23,105 bases of DNA from IMG/VR virus record IMGVR_UViG_3300014827_000023, positions 1 to 23,105 of that record, one strand, 5' to 3'. Below are positions 7,791-14,169 of the stretch, piece after piece. The notes beneath the pieces were generated by a model. The model was not told the origin of the DNA. It searched no databases and saw nothing but the letters and a program-made list of their open reading frames with translations. This DNA is from a virus. Both the position numbers and the translations under genes were made by a program. Position 1 is the stretch's first letter, and each line of letters starts with the position of its first letter.

Positions 7791-9248
7791 CTACCATTTC
7801 CAAAACTCTTTAGGCATCTCTCTACCTAAGTCATTGATCATCTTGTTGTATCGTCCTTGCTCTGACTCTGGATCTATTACAGCAGGCTTGATCATTAGAT
7901 TCGCTCTCATATAGTTACCAAGGCCAGTTAATGAATCCGCGCCGTCGTCATGCTTGTTCTTGCCCATCTTGACGTATGAAGTAAGCTGTCTCATGAACTT
8001 ATCGTAGTCTGATCCTATCTCGTAATCCTTACGGAAGTACATATACTCTTTGTTGTATCCTGCACACATCAATATCCTAGTCTCTTTGTTCGTTGTTGCA
8101 TTGCATGTAATGACGCTACAGTAAGACTTACCTTCTATAAGCTTTGCTATGTTACGGCTATATTGATATCCGCCATTGTTTGATTCTATCTGCATGATCT
8201 GCGCCTTAACGTCAATGATCTGCTGTGCAACTAAAGGCTCCGTTATCTCCACTCCGTCCTGAGTAAACACAACGTTAGTGATATAGGTGTGTTCCCCATA
8301 ACGCTTACCTATTAAGGAACATAGATAATCGTCACCTTTATCTGCTGTATCAGTAAACCCTACTATTGCATCGGGAGTCTTGGTTGCTATGTCTGCCATG
8401 CTGAATCGATTAAGTTCTTCTATAGGATATAACAACCCTTTAGACTCAATAGGGTGCTGCATGAACTCCGCTTCCCATATGAAGTCTTCTGTGATCTTAC
8501 GTAGTGAGTGATACTCTGACGTTGTCTTGATCTCTTCGCAGAATGTTTCTCCGCTGTCATTGAGTGCTGGTATGTTGATTATCTTCATGCCCTGCTTGTA
8601 TGTCTCGCTCTCTGCGTCTGTGAGCCTGCCTATAGGGTCCTTGCGAGTCCATCTGGTAGCAATGTGTATCTCAGGACAACCACTCTCTAACCGGCTCATG
8701 TGGGTTGATGTGTACCAGTTCCATACGTTGTCTATGACTGTCTCTGACAAGGCTTCTTCAATGTTTTTGAGTCCATCGTCAAGGATTGCTAGGGTCTTGC
8801 AACCAAACCCTGTTATAGGTCCACCTACGCCGGCACAGAAGTAAGCAGGCTGTGTGTTCTTATTGATGTTCCAGTTATCTATAGCACCCTTGACTACGAT
8901 GCCAGGGAATACCTTCTTATACTTAGTATTAGGTATGATGCCGTCCCTTATGTCTTTACTAAACTTCTCAGCTAACTTAGCGGCGTAACAGTTTCTCATT
9001 ATACTACCGTCTGGGTTGCGTCCTAACATCCAAGCACAGAAGAGAGACGTTATATAGCTCTTTCCTGCCCTCGGTGGCATACTCACGGCTAGTTCTATTA
9101 CTTTACCGTCCGCTACCTCCTGGAAGGCATCTGCAATAAGCTTAAGATGTGGCTTACCGATGGTGAAGAATGATGAGTCCATGTATACGCAGAAGTCATA
9201 AAAGGATTGCCTACATAACTCTAGTTGGAGCTGTTGCAGTATGCTCAT
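7791..9248 (-). CDS. terL: Terminase large subunit (packaging ATPase-nuclease)
   Basis: 485 residues. Walker A is MPPRAGKS at 57-64, Walker B is LAILDD at 153-158, and a coupling motif may be IATRWTRKDP at 196-205. The C-terminal RNase H-like nuclease has FTDTADKGDD at 298-307, IESNNGG at 354-360 and DDGADSL at 434-440, which provide the acidic metal-binding residues (D300, E355, D435 or D438). The enzyme translocates DNA into the procapsid and cuts concatemers. Length and motif order are normal for the family, and nothing is missing. It overlaps the small subunit gene by 38 bp and is followed by a terminator. Confidence 0.95.
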   Translation of the reverse strand: MSILQQLQLELCRQSFYDFCVYMDSSFFTIGKPHLKLIADAFQEVADGKVIELAVSMPPRAGKSYITSLFCAWMLGRNPDGSIMRNCYAAKLAEKFSKDIRDGIIPNTKYKKVFPGIVVKGAIDNWNINKNTQPAYFCAGVGGPITGFGCKTLAILDDGLKNIEEALSETVIDNVWNWYTSTHMSRLESGCPEIHIATRWTRKDPIGRLTDAESETYKQGMKIINIPALNDSGETFCEEIKTTSEYHSLRKITEDFIWEAEFMQHPIESKGLLYPIEELNRFSMADIATKTPDAIVGFTDTADKGDDYLCSLIGKRYGEHTYITNVVFTQDGVEITEPLVAQQIIDVKAQIMQIESNNGGYQYSRNIAKLIEGKSYCSVITCNATTNKETRILMCAGYNKEYMYFRKDYEIGSDYDKFMRQLTSYVKMGKNKHDDGADSLTGLGNYMRANLMIKPAVIDPESEQGRYNKMINDLGREMPKEFWKW

Positions 9249-9660
9249 TCTTAATCAACTCTCTTATCTGATCAGGTGTAAGATGGGAAAAGTCCATTGT
9301 TATATCATTATCGGCCTTCTCAGTTGCTTCACCTAGTAACAGTAATTCAAGCTTTACTATTGTTTCATAGTCTTTAACCGTTTCTATGTTAACAGGTCTC
9401 ATCCTGATAATTGCTTCTGATATTATCTTTAAGTGCTTTGCTTTTTCATTAAGCACGGTTATATTAGTTTTCTTTTCTAATGATTTACCGATGTTAATAT
9501 CCCTCTGTATAATGCGTTCTTGCCAGTCAAATTCCTTGCTCCACTTGAATAATGACCTTTCACTGAACTTAAACTGAATAGCTACTGAACTAAGGTTTCT
9601 TTTATCTCCAAGTGAATAGTAATACTCAAAGGCTTCCTTATGCTGTAGTGTCTCAGTCAC
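9211..9660 (-). CDS. terS: Terminase small subunit (DNA recognition)
   Basis: 149 residues, start GTG at 9660 after AAAGGTGA with a 7-base spacer. Residues 20-48 contain a helix-turn-helix (LSSVAIQFKFSERSLFKWSKEFDW) that is characteristic of Firmicutes phage small terminases, followed by helical oligomerisation sequence and an acidic C-terminal part (DITMDFSHLTPDQIRELIKN). It overlaps terL, which supports the call. It would bind the packaging start site and recruit the large subunit. The recognition site itself is not identifiable here. Confidence 0.85.
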   Translation of the reverse strand: MTETLQHKEAFEYYYSLGDKRNLSSVAIQFKFSERSLFKWSKEFDWQERIIQRDINIGKSLEKKTNITVLNEKAKHLKIISEAIIRMRPVNIETVKDYETIVKLELLLLGEATEKADNDITMDFSHLTPDQIRELIKNEHTATAPTRVM

Positions 9661-9675
9661 ATTACCATCACCTTT

Positions 9676-10131
9676 CTATCTCCAATGTTCCTTAACATAT
9701 CCCCTTATCCCATTCTTCGGCTTATACGCAGTATAAATCAATCGAAATGCTTCTTCTGCTTCTTCGAAATCCTCTGGTAGTTCATCCCTCATATATAGCA
9801 TGGCTAGTGACGGGCTACGCGAACCTCCAACGTTGCAGTGCACGAGTACTTTCTTATCATGATCTAAGTAAAACTTAATAAATACTAACGCTTCGTTAAT
9901 CATTTCTTCTGCAAAGTATTTCTTGCTGTCCGCATCTATTATGTTGAGTGCTAACTCGTTACCCCTGAGTGCGTACAAATATTCCTTATGGTTCTTATCT
10001 AGTGGTCTCCCTTTATATCCAACAAACCGTCTGTGATAAGGCTCCTTGCAAGCGTGAACTATAGCAAAGTCTGTTAGCCCTATACAGTCGTTTGTGTTAC
10101 CTACAAATAGGTTATGTTTTACCTCGATCAT
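9676..10131 (-). CDS. Dual-specificity/tyrosine-phosphatase-like protein
   Basis: 151 residues; the ATG at 10131 overlaps the upstream stop by four bases. The signature VHCNVGGSRSPS at 97-108 is a complete Cys-x5-Arg phosphate-binding loop (C99, R105) followed by Ser, as in dual-specificity and tyrosine phosphatases. D66 or D68 in NIIDADSK is a plausible general acid on the preceding loop. The family removes phosphate from Ser/Thr/Tyr proteins, or sometimes from RNA or lipids. It lies between a Cys-rich small protein and the small terminase at the start of the late operon. Substrate is unknown; it could act on a host regulator or on a virion protein. Confidence 0.85.
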   Translation of the reverse strand: MIEVKHNLFVGNTNDCIGLTDFAIVHACKEPYHRRFVGYKGRPLDKNHKEYLYALRGNELALNIIDADSKKYFAEEMINEALVFIKFYLDHDKKVLVHCNVGGSRSPSLAMLYMRDELPEDFEEAEEAFRLIYTAYKPKNGIRGYVKEHWR

Positions 10132-10340
10132 ATAAAGACCGGCTTATTGCTCTGCATCATACGATTAAATGCTATATATGCCGGGCTATCCTCATACTCT
10201 GCTGTTACCCATTCACCTACCCAGGATTCTTCTCGACACTTTTCTTTTTCTATGTTCCAACGTCTGCATGTGGCGCAGTTAACGCGAGCATCGTTATATT
10301 TTGCTATAAATTCTTTACATGATCTTTTCTCGCCCAACAT
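10128..10340 (-). CDS. Small Cys-rich protein, putative zinc binding
   Basis: 70 residues, ATG at 10340 after GAGGTGTAACGATC, with the binding site formed by the 3' end of the preceding gene. Cysteines appear as SCKEF near the start, NCATC in the middle and EKC later, so one metal site of the form C-x(n)-C-x2-C-x(n)-C is possible. It is coupled to the phosphatase gene by an ATGA overlap. The C-terminal half (YEDSPAYIAFNRMMQSNKP) is not diagnostic. The family is not recognised. Confidence 0.7.
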   Translation of the reverse strand: MLGEKRSCKEFIAKYNDARVNCATCRRWNIEKEKCREESWVGEWVTAEYEDSPAYIAFNRMMQSNKPVFI

Positions 10341-10345
10341 GATCG

Positions 10346-10672
10346 TTACACCTCACTCACATATTTTACAACCGTTTGGAGTGCATTTATTTGTGCTGAT
10401 ATGGCTTTGAGAGAATCTCTGCCACTTACATATCTCGCTTCTGCTAAGTCTCTGTTAAACTTTAGCTCCGAGGTATTACCTCTGGCTATGTCTGCTATTA
10501 GAGTTACGCTCATACCCTCTAGTTTGAGCTTTACTATATCTCGGCCTAGTGCACTCCTGTATGCCTGTTCTGTTTCTGCACTTGCCTTAGCTAATATAAA
10601 TAAAGCATCGCTACCTTTTGACAGGCGTTTAGATGCTTCGTGAATTTCAGATGCAATGGATTGTACTTCCAC
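10346..10672 (-). CDS. Conserved coiled-coil phage protein, first gene of the late operon
   Basis: 108 residues from GTG 10672. I prefer this start to the in-frame ATG at 10720 because AAGGGGTGACAAA precedes the GTG ideally and because the sequence from there (VEVQSIASEIHEASKRLSKG) resembles the start of a widespread Firmicutes phage small-protein family. The ATG at 10720 lies inside a leader hairpin and adds 16 residues unlike the rest. The protein is almost wholly helical: an N-terminal charged helix, then RSALGRDIVKLKLEGMSVTL with IADIARGN, then a C-terminal coiled coil ending INALQTVVKYVSEV. Function is unknown in the family. It often lies just before terminase, as here. Confidence 0.75.
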   Translation of the reverse strand: MEVQSIASEIHEASKRLSKGSDALFILAKASAETEQAYRSALGRDIVKLKLEGMSVTLIADIARGNTSELKFNRDLAEARYVSGRDSLKAISAQINALQTVVKYVSEV

Positions 10673-10681
10673 TTTGTCACC

Positions 10682-10739
10682 CCTTATATTTGGGTATAAG
10701 GAAACCCCGGATCGAGTCATTAACTAGTCTCATCCGGGG
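10682..10739 (-). promoter_or_regulatory. Structured leader with two hairpins in front of the first late gene
   Basis: Hairpin 1 pairs CCCCGGAT with ATCCGGGG (10732-10739 and 10705-10712; 8 bp, 19-base loop). Hairpin 2 follows four bases later: CCTTATA with TATAAGG (10695-10701 and 10682-10688; 7 bp, 6-base loop). The 3' arm of hairpin 2 contains the beginning of the AAGGGG ribosome binding site for the GTG at 10672. Hairpin 1 is followed by TTTCC rather than a clean U-tract, so it is at best a weak terminator. Attenuation or translational control is inferred. Confidence 0.6.
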
Positions 10740-10756
10740 CACACCTCTTATAGAGA

Positions 10757-10786
10757 ATTATATCATGCTTGTCAACCTAATGTCAA
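10757..10786 (-). promoter_or_regulatory. Sigma-A-type promoter for the late operon
   Basis: Minus strand: -35 TTGACA at 10781-10786, -10 TATAAT at 10757-10762, spacer 18 bp; both hexamers are perfect. Transcription should begin near 10750. A second TTGACA at 10770-10775 lies inside the spacer, 11 bp away. An inverted repeat ATATCAT (10760-10766) and ATGATAT (10789-10795) brackets the -35 region and touches the -10, suggesting an operator for a repressor or activator. It lies in the 134-bp gap between the HNH gene and the first late gene. Confidence 0.75.
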
Positions 10787-10805
10787 CTATGATATGATGT
10801 AATAT

Positions 10806-11657
10806 TTAAAGTAATGATAGTTGTTGGAAGTTGTTCTTGTATTTAAGATAACTAAGCACTTCTTTTTCCCTTGCCTTACTATAATATGATTGCTTTGGAT
10901 ACCAATTAGAAAATAGCTTTTTACCTTTTGAGCTATTACAGCTCAGGCATGAACATATGATATTTGACGCTGAGTATTCACCTCCGAGATTCAATGGGTA
11001 AAGATGATCTTGTGCTAACGGCTTAACTTCCCCACAGTAAGCGCAAGAATTATTAAAATGTTTCTTGATAGTTTCCCATTGTTCCACTGTTAGCGTGTGT
11101 GGAACCTTTCTTGCTTTAGCTCTTCTATTTTGTGCATTAATAGTCAGTTGGGTTCTATTTGCCTTAATGTATATCTTAGCTCGCGCTGCATGGTATTCTT
11201 TATGGGCTTCATAGTATGATTTTTGAGCAATTGCAAATCTATCTTTATTTATTTGATAGTATTCTTTTTTATATATTTTAATTTCCTTGTCATGTTCTTC
11301 TACGTATACCTTATCCCTGATCTTCCGGCATTCTTTGCATGTTCCAGATATGCCACTCTCTGACTGATTAGTTCCAATAAAATACTCACTAGTTGACGGT
11401 TTTTCTACCCCGCATTTTATGCACGTCTTAACTGTCGGTATTATTTTAATTGCGTTCTTATCCCTGTGCTTATATATCTTTTTCTTCCTAGCTATTTCTT
11501 CTTTATTAATTTTGCAGTATTCTTTTCCATGTTTTCTATGACGTTCTTTATAGCAGATCTTACATTCGGACCTAATACCATCCTTATACTTTGACGTTTT
11601 TGGGAAATATTCACTAGTCTCTGGCTTCTCAATACCGCACTTGCTACATTTCTTCAT
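10806..11657 (-). CDS. Free-standing HNH endonuclease with two N-terminal zinc fingers
   Basis: 283 residues, ATG after GGCAGGAGG. Two tandem zinc fingers are visible, C4-x2-C7 with C32-x2-C35 and C79-x2-C82 with C107-x2-C110, each containing a Cys-x2-Cys-Gly-x-x-Lys-Pro opening. A long basic, Tyr-rich helical stretch with KEY/KSY-type repeats follows (about 120-170). The HNH domain is at the end: C205/C208, QDHLYPLNLGG with D217-H218, N232, and CSCLSCNSSKG with C237/C240 and N241. This is the plan of phage homing-type endonucleases. Its own leader and promoter candidate, and its place at an operon boundary, suggest insertion. No intron around it is evident. Confidence 0.88.
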   Translation of the reverse strand: MKKCSKCGIEKPETSEYFPKTSKYKDGIRSECKICYKERHRKHGKEYCKINKEEIARKKKIYKHRDKNAIKIIPTVKTCIKCGVEKPSTSEYFIGTNQSESGISGTCKECRKIRDKVYVEEHDKEIKIYKKEYYQINKDRFAIAQKSYYEAHKEYHAARAKIYIKANRTQLTINAQNRRAKARKVPHTLTVEQWETIKKHFNNSCAYCGEVKPLAQDHLYPLNLGGEYSASNIICSCLSCNSSKGKKLFSNWYPKQSYYSKAREKEVLSYLKYKNNFQQLSLL

Positions 11658-11766
11658 AAAAATAAACCTCCTGCCGTTTTTACCTGAATGTTTTATGGAA
11701 GAAGGGAACTCAGGAAAGTCACCTTTTCAGCTTAAAGAGCTACTTCAAGCCTATCTTCCTACCTAT

Positions 11767-11775
11767 ATTATACCA
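11767..11775 (-). promoter_or_regulatory. Extended -10 promoter candidate for the HNH endonuclease gene
   Basis: On the minus strand TGG-TATAAT (11767-11775) matches an extended -10 element (TGn-TATAAT) exactly. The -35 region is poor, which extended -10 promoters tolerate. It would give a leader of about 100 bases before the HNH start. The leader has short complementary pieces but no strong hairpin that I can confirm. The 11658-11792 gap otherwise holds nothing recognisable. Confidence 0.4.
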
Positions 11776-11792
11776 TATTTTTGTGTGATGTT

Positions 11793-12170
11793 CTACCTAA
11801 ACTCGCCCCATAAGTACTGTGTCGGTTTATTTCCCTTATTTGATTTCTTAACATTGGACTTACTACCACCGCCTGGAACTATAGCACCCGCCATCGCCTT
11901 ATACGGATCCTTATACATCAAATCTCCTATATGGTACTTTCTATAGTCCTGCCAACGCTCTTCCTCACTCATGGTCGAAAACTCGCTAAACCACGTCCCT
12001 TTTATGCTATGTGCTGACTCTATCGCTGTTTTACTTACTACTGCTTCCGCTATCTCTGCTGCTATTACTATAGTTTCTATTTCTCCGTGGTATAGTCCAG
12101 CTATGCACTTTCTCTCATGACTACACATTGTGCAATCTTCCCAGTTGTTAGGGCATACTCTCTCTTTCAT
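11793..12170 (-). CDS. Cys-cluster protein of unknown function
   Basis: 125 residues, ATG preceded by GAGGGGTAGCAT. The N-terminus has four cysteines in 17 residues (VCPNNWEDCTMCSHERKC), a probable zinc site. A helical hydrophobic region (IETIVIAAEIAEAVVSK) follows. The C-terminus is basic and low in complexity (GGGSKSNVKKSNKGNKP). The preceding 32-residue ORF ends two bases before its start region. I do not recognise the family; small phage proteins with similar N-terminal Cys clusters are common near nucleotide-metabolism genes. Confidence 0.7.
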   Translation of the reverse strand: MKERVCPNNWEDCTMCSHERKCIAGLYHGEIETIVIAAEIAEAVVSKTAIESAHSIKGTWFSEFSTMSEEERWQDYRKYHIGDLMYKDPYKAMAGAIVPGGGSKSNVKKSNKGNKPTQYLWGEFR

Positions 12171-12173
12171 ATG

Positions 12174-12272
12174 CTACCCCTCTATCTTTTTCTGTTTATT
12201 CACTTCCAACATAGGGATATATCTTGTCCATAGAGTGCTTATTATTAGCTTCACAAACTCATCCTTGCTCAT
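12174..12272 (-). CDS. Tiny ORF (32 aa), coupled to a membrane peptide gene
   Basis: ATG 12272 lies within the end of the upstream 37-residue gene, overlapping it by 14 bases. The product MSKDEFVKLIISTLWTRYIP followed by a basic tail forms one amphipathic helix. Its 3' end GAGGGGTAG supplies the ribosome binding site for the next gene. Translation is inferred from the tight packing; the family is unknown. Confidence 0.45.
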   Translation of the reverse strand: MSKDEFVKLIISTLWTRYIPMLEVNKQKKIEG

Positions 12273-12372
12273 GGTCTGCCCTCTTGCCAACGGTTAACAC
12301 CGATAAAAGCAGGACTCCTATTATTCCCCCTGTTATGTTTCCGACCATAAAGGATATAAGATCAATTAGCAT
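12259..12372 (-). CDS. Small single-pass membrane peptide (37 aa)
   Basis: ATG at 12372 overlaps the end of the preceding gene; GAGGGGGAAGATAA is the ribosome binding site, formed inside that gene's last codons. The product is mostly one hydrophobic segment (LIDLISFMVGNITGGIIGVL and on to about residue 28) with a glycine-rich centre, followed by a short charged tail KRADHEQG. It fits a phage inner-membrane peptide. Function is unknown. Confidence 0.55.
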   Translation of the reverse strand: MLIDLISFMVGNITGGIIGVLLLSVLTVGKRADHEQG

Positions 12373-12797
12373 TTATCTTCCCCCTCTACTCCTATTGCCA
12401 TCATGAGTCTTGTCAGGGCATGAGATAGGTGATCGTCTTGTTTATCTCCGGCTAAGTAAGCGTAGGCGTGAGATATTGCGTGGTTAATGTGGCTCTCCGT
12501 GTCTATCTTGCGCCAGTTATCTTTGCCGTATCTCACTTCGCCTGTATGCAGTACGTTTGCGAGTGCAAATATAGCTTTTGTGTCAATCAGGTCAAATCTA
12601 TAGTCTAGCTTGGATTGCCGGCCACCTTGGGAGTTGGTTGTCATTTCTTCCTCTGCTACTCCGTTTATCTTCTTGTTTTCTGTCACTTTTATGTCTCCCT
12701 CTGCTTCCCATCTATCCCTATATACATCGCATATTGTACAAGGAAATTTACCTAATACAAGTCTTTCATGTCGGCAGTTCTCGCATGATTTTATCAT
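12366..12797 (-). CDS. Zinc finger fused to a DUF5664-like dATP/dGTP diphosphohydrolase domain
   Basis: 143 residues, ATG after AGGAGGTAGCTAA. Residues 5-23 form a Cys-x2-Cys...Cys-x2-Cys knuckle (C5, C8, C20, C23). After a charged linker, residues 58-136 read GGRQSKLDYRFDLIDTKAIF, then EVRYGKDNWRKI and HINHAISHAYAYLAGDKQDD with HALTRLMMAIG, the pattern of the DUF5664-like family annotated as N-terminal dATP/dGTP diphosphohydrolase domain, an all-helical MazG-related fold. It may adjust the purine dNTP pool. An internal ATG at codon 52 with GAGGAAG before it could give the hydrolase domain alone. Partner enzymes for 2-aminoadenine synthesis are not seen. Confidence 0.75.
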   Translation of the reverse strand: MIKSCENCRHERLVLGKFPCTICDVYRDRWEAEGDIKVTENKKINGVAEEEMTTNSQGGRQSKLDYRFDLIDTKAIFALANVLHTGEVRYGKDNWRKIDTESHINHAISHAYAYLAGDKQDDHLSHALTRLMMAIGVEGEDKC

Positions 12798-12814
12798 TTA
12801 GCTACCTCCTGTTT
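12794..12814 (-). repeat. 21-bp direct repeat, copy 1 (embedded ribosome binding site)
   Basis: The stretch 12794-12814 is identical to 13042-13062. In coding orientation it encodes the C-terminal KQEVAK of one gene and contains AGGAGG plus the ATG of the next gene. The repeat marks two successive gene junctions. Confidence 0.85.
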
Positions 12815-13045
12815 AATCAGTTCCTTTAGCCAGGTGGATGTTATTCTGATCTGTACATTTTCACACAATGTTTCAAGATGGTTTTCTCCGCATGGGTCCC
12901 AACAGTAATAATCTCTATTCTTATTTACGAGAGATAAAGCAATCTCCAATAATTTATTCTCATGCCTAAGATCCTCATATTCCTTAGATAGAATTATTAG
13001 CTTTCGTTCGGCTTCATCATCATCCCAATTACGGTTATTATTCAT
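12794..13045 (-). CDS. Small acidic helical protein of unknown function
   Basis: 83 residues, ATG after AGGAGGTAGCTAA; its start overlaps the stop of the HNH gene. The first half is a charged helix (DDDEAERKLIILSKEYEDLR, ENKLLEIALSLV) likely to form a coiled coil. The second half contains YYCWDPCGENHLETLCENV with three cysteines and a histidine, a possible metal site. It ends KQEVAK, the same six residues as its upstream neighbour. I do not recognise a family. Confidence 0.7.
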   Translation of the reverse strand: MNNNRNWDDDEAERKLIILSKEYEDLRHENKLLEIALSLVNKNRDYYCWDPCGENHLETLCENVQIRITSTWLKELIKQEVAK

Positions 13046-13062
13046 TTAGCTACCTCCTGTTT
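13042..13062 (-). repeat. 21-bp direct repeat, copy 2 (embedded ribosome binding site)
   Basis: Identical to 12794-12814, 248 bp away. It encodes the KQEVAK C-terminus of the HNH gene and provides the ribosome binding site and start codon of the following gene. Confidence 0.85.
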
Positions 13063-13551
13063 TATGTTCCATCGTTGTATTAATTCCTCGTCACGACACC
13101 CCGTCACTTTCGCCAGCTCTCTCATTGTCTCTACATACTCCGGATAGTATCTCTCCTGCCATTCCTCTAAAAACCGTTGTTTTGTGTTCTCTCTCTTGGG
13201 GTTGTGTATCTCCGTGTGACATTCTGAGCACTCCGACACTACATTTTCCATGCGCTGAATGTATTGCGGTCCATACCTTGTGCTTTGTTTAATAATGTGG
13301 TGATGACTTGACGCCACCCCTCCGCATGTTACGCATTGCCCTTGGTCCCTTTCCTCTGCCTGTTTATACGCCAGGGACTTCATGCGCTCTTTTATTTTGT
13401 TATGCGATCCTTTAGGCTTAGGCTTTCTATTTGTTTTCTTACGTTTTGGCAAACTGAGTGAATTCCAGAATTCTTGTCTGCTCTCATGTGCCATATCTTC
13501 TTTTACTCTTCTTGTGTGTTGTTGCCATTTGCTAGCCTTAGTTGTGGGCAT
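13042..13551 (-). CDS. HNH nuclease-like protein
   Basis: 169 residues. A basic N-terminal half (about 35-60, PKRKKTNRKPKPKGSHNKIK) precedes an HNH core: C73-x2-C76, HHHII at 83-87, ENVVSECSECHTEIH with N103, C108-x2-C111, H112 and H116. The Cys pairs would hold zinc and the HHH...N...H set the catalytic metal. The C-terminal helix ends KQEVAK. Its place next to a RusA-type resolvase and replication genes suggests a recombination or DNA-processing nuclease rather than the packaging HNH, which usually lies beside terminase. A homing role cannot be excluded. Confidence 0.8.
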   Translation of the reverse strand: MPTTKASKWQQHTRRVKEDMAHESRQEFWNSLSLPKRKKTNRKPKPKGSHNKIKERMKSLAYKQAEERDQGQCVTCGGVASSHHHIIKQSTRYGPQYIQRMENVVSECSECHTEIHNPKRENTKQRFLEEWQERYYPEYVETMRELAKVTGCRDEELIQRWNIKQEVAK

Positions 13552-13563
13552 AGGTCATACCCC

Positions 13564-13914
13564 CTATACTATTTCTATCTCCATCCTCTGATCTTCCTTA
13601 CTGCATGGTTTCTTTGTTACCATTGCCCAGGTGACTTGCCGATCATCTACATATGCGACTTTATTTAATCCGTCTAGTGCTGACTTTAGATAATTGTCTA
13701 TATCTCCATCGTTCCCCATGGGAGTAGTTACACCGGAGAGGTAAACTGTTACCTTCACGCTCACTTTTTCGCTTGTTGGTATTTCACACCAGGGCTTTGC
13801 TATAATCCCTATCATTTCTTTATAAGCTAAGTATCTTCTCGCTGATTTCTTCCAGAGTGTTTTCTGTGTCATTCGTACTGCCGGGATAGGCCTGCCGGGA
13901 ATCACTATATGCAC
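13564..13914 (-). CDS. rusA: RusA-type Holliday junction resolvase
   Basis: 116 residues, start GTG at 13914 with GAGAGGGTGAGATA before it. The central motif GDIDNYLKSALDGLN at 70-84 followed by YVDDRQV at 88-94 is the RusA signature. D71, D73 and D91 match the catalytic acids of the family and K77 the conserved lysine. RusA dimers cut Holliday junctions and branched DNA, here presumably to resolve replication or recombination intermediates before packaging. Length is close to the E. coli enzyme (120). It lies 12 bp upstream of the HNH gene. Confidence 0.92.
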   Translation of the reverse strand: MHIVIPGRPIPAVRMTQKTLWKKSARRYLAYKEMIGIIAKPWCEIPTSEKVSVKVTVYLSGVTTPMGNDGDIDNYLKSALDGLNKVAYVDDRQVTWAMVTKKPCSKEDQRMEIEIV

Positions 13915-13950
13915 TATCTCACCCTCTCTAATCTCTCTACCCTATATTTC

Positions 13951-14169
13951 CTACATACCCATATCCCGAAGTCTCCTATAGGCATCCTCGTCCCTCTGGA
14001 CGTGTTCTGGCTTGTCTAGCGACTCCCTTAATTGCTGTAATTTCACTTCTACTCCTGCTCTCTTCTCGATTAAGGTCATATAGGCCGTTATTCTGCCCTC
14101 TACTTCTTCGAGTGTCATTGATTTCTCGAGTAGACAATGGAGTAAGCCACGGATGGGATATTCTTTCAT
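13951..14169 (-). CDS. Small helical protein of unknown function
   Basis: 72 residues; ATG 14169 overlaps the stop of the repeat protein by four bases (ATGA), favouring this frame over a longer overlapping frame at 13976-14227. The product is mainly charged helix (MTLEEVEGRITAYMTLIEKR, VEVKLQQLRESLDKPEH). It resembles the short phage ORFs between primase and RusA in Firmicutes phages, but no function is known. A 36-bp gap separates it from rusA. Confidence 0.65.
   Translation of the reverse strand: MKEYPIRGLLHCLLEKSMTLEEVEGRITAYMTLIEKRAGVEVKLQQLRESLDKPEHVQRDEDAYRRLRDMGM

Noticed and set aside
10705-10739. Terminator of the HNH gene
   Set aside because: The hairpin lies downstream of the late promoter and is followed by TTTCC rather than a U-tract; leader function fits better.
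10806-11792. Group I intron hosting the HNH gene
   Set aside because: The flanking genes are complete and separate, and I could not find a conserved intron core on either side.
12366-12797. Evidence for a 2-aminoadenine (Z) genome
   Set aside because: The DUF5664-like domain occurs in many ordinary phages, and no PurZ, DatZ or matching DNA polymerase is in the window.
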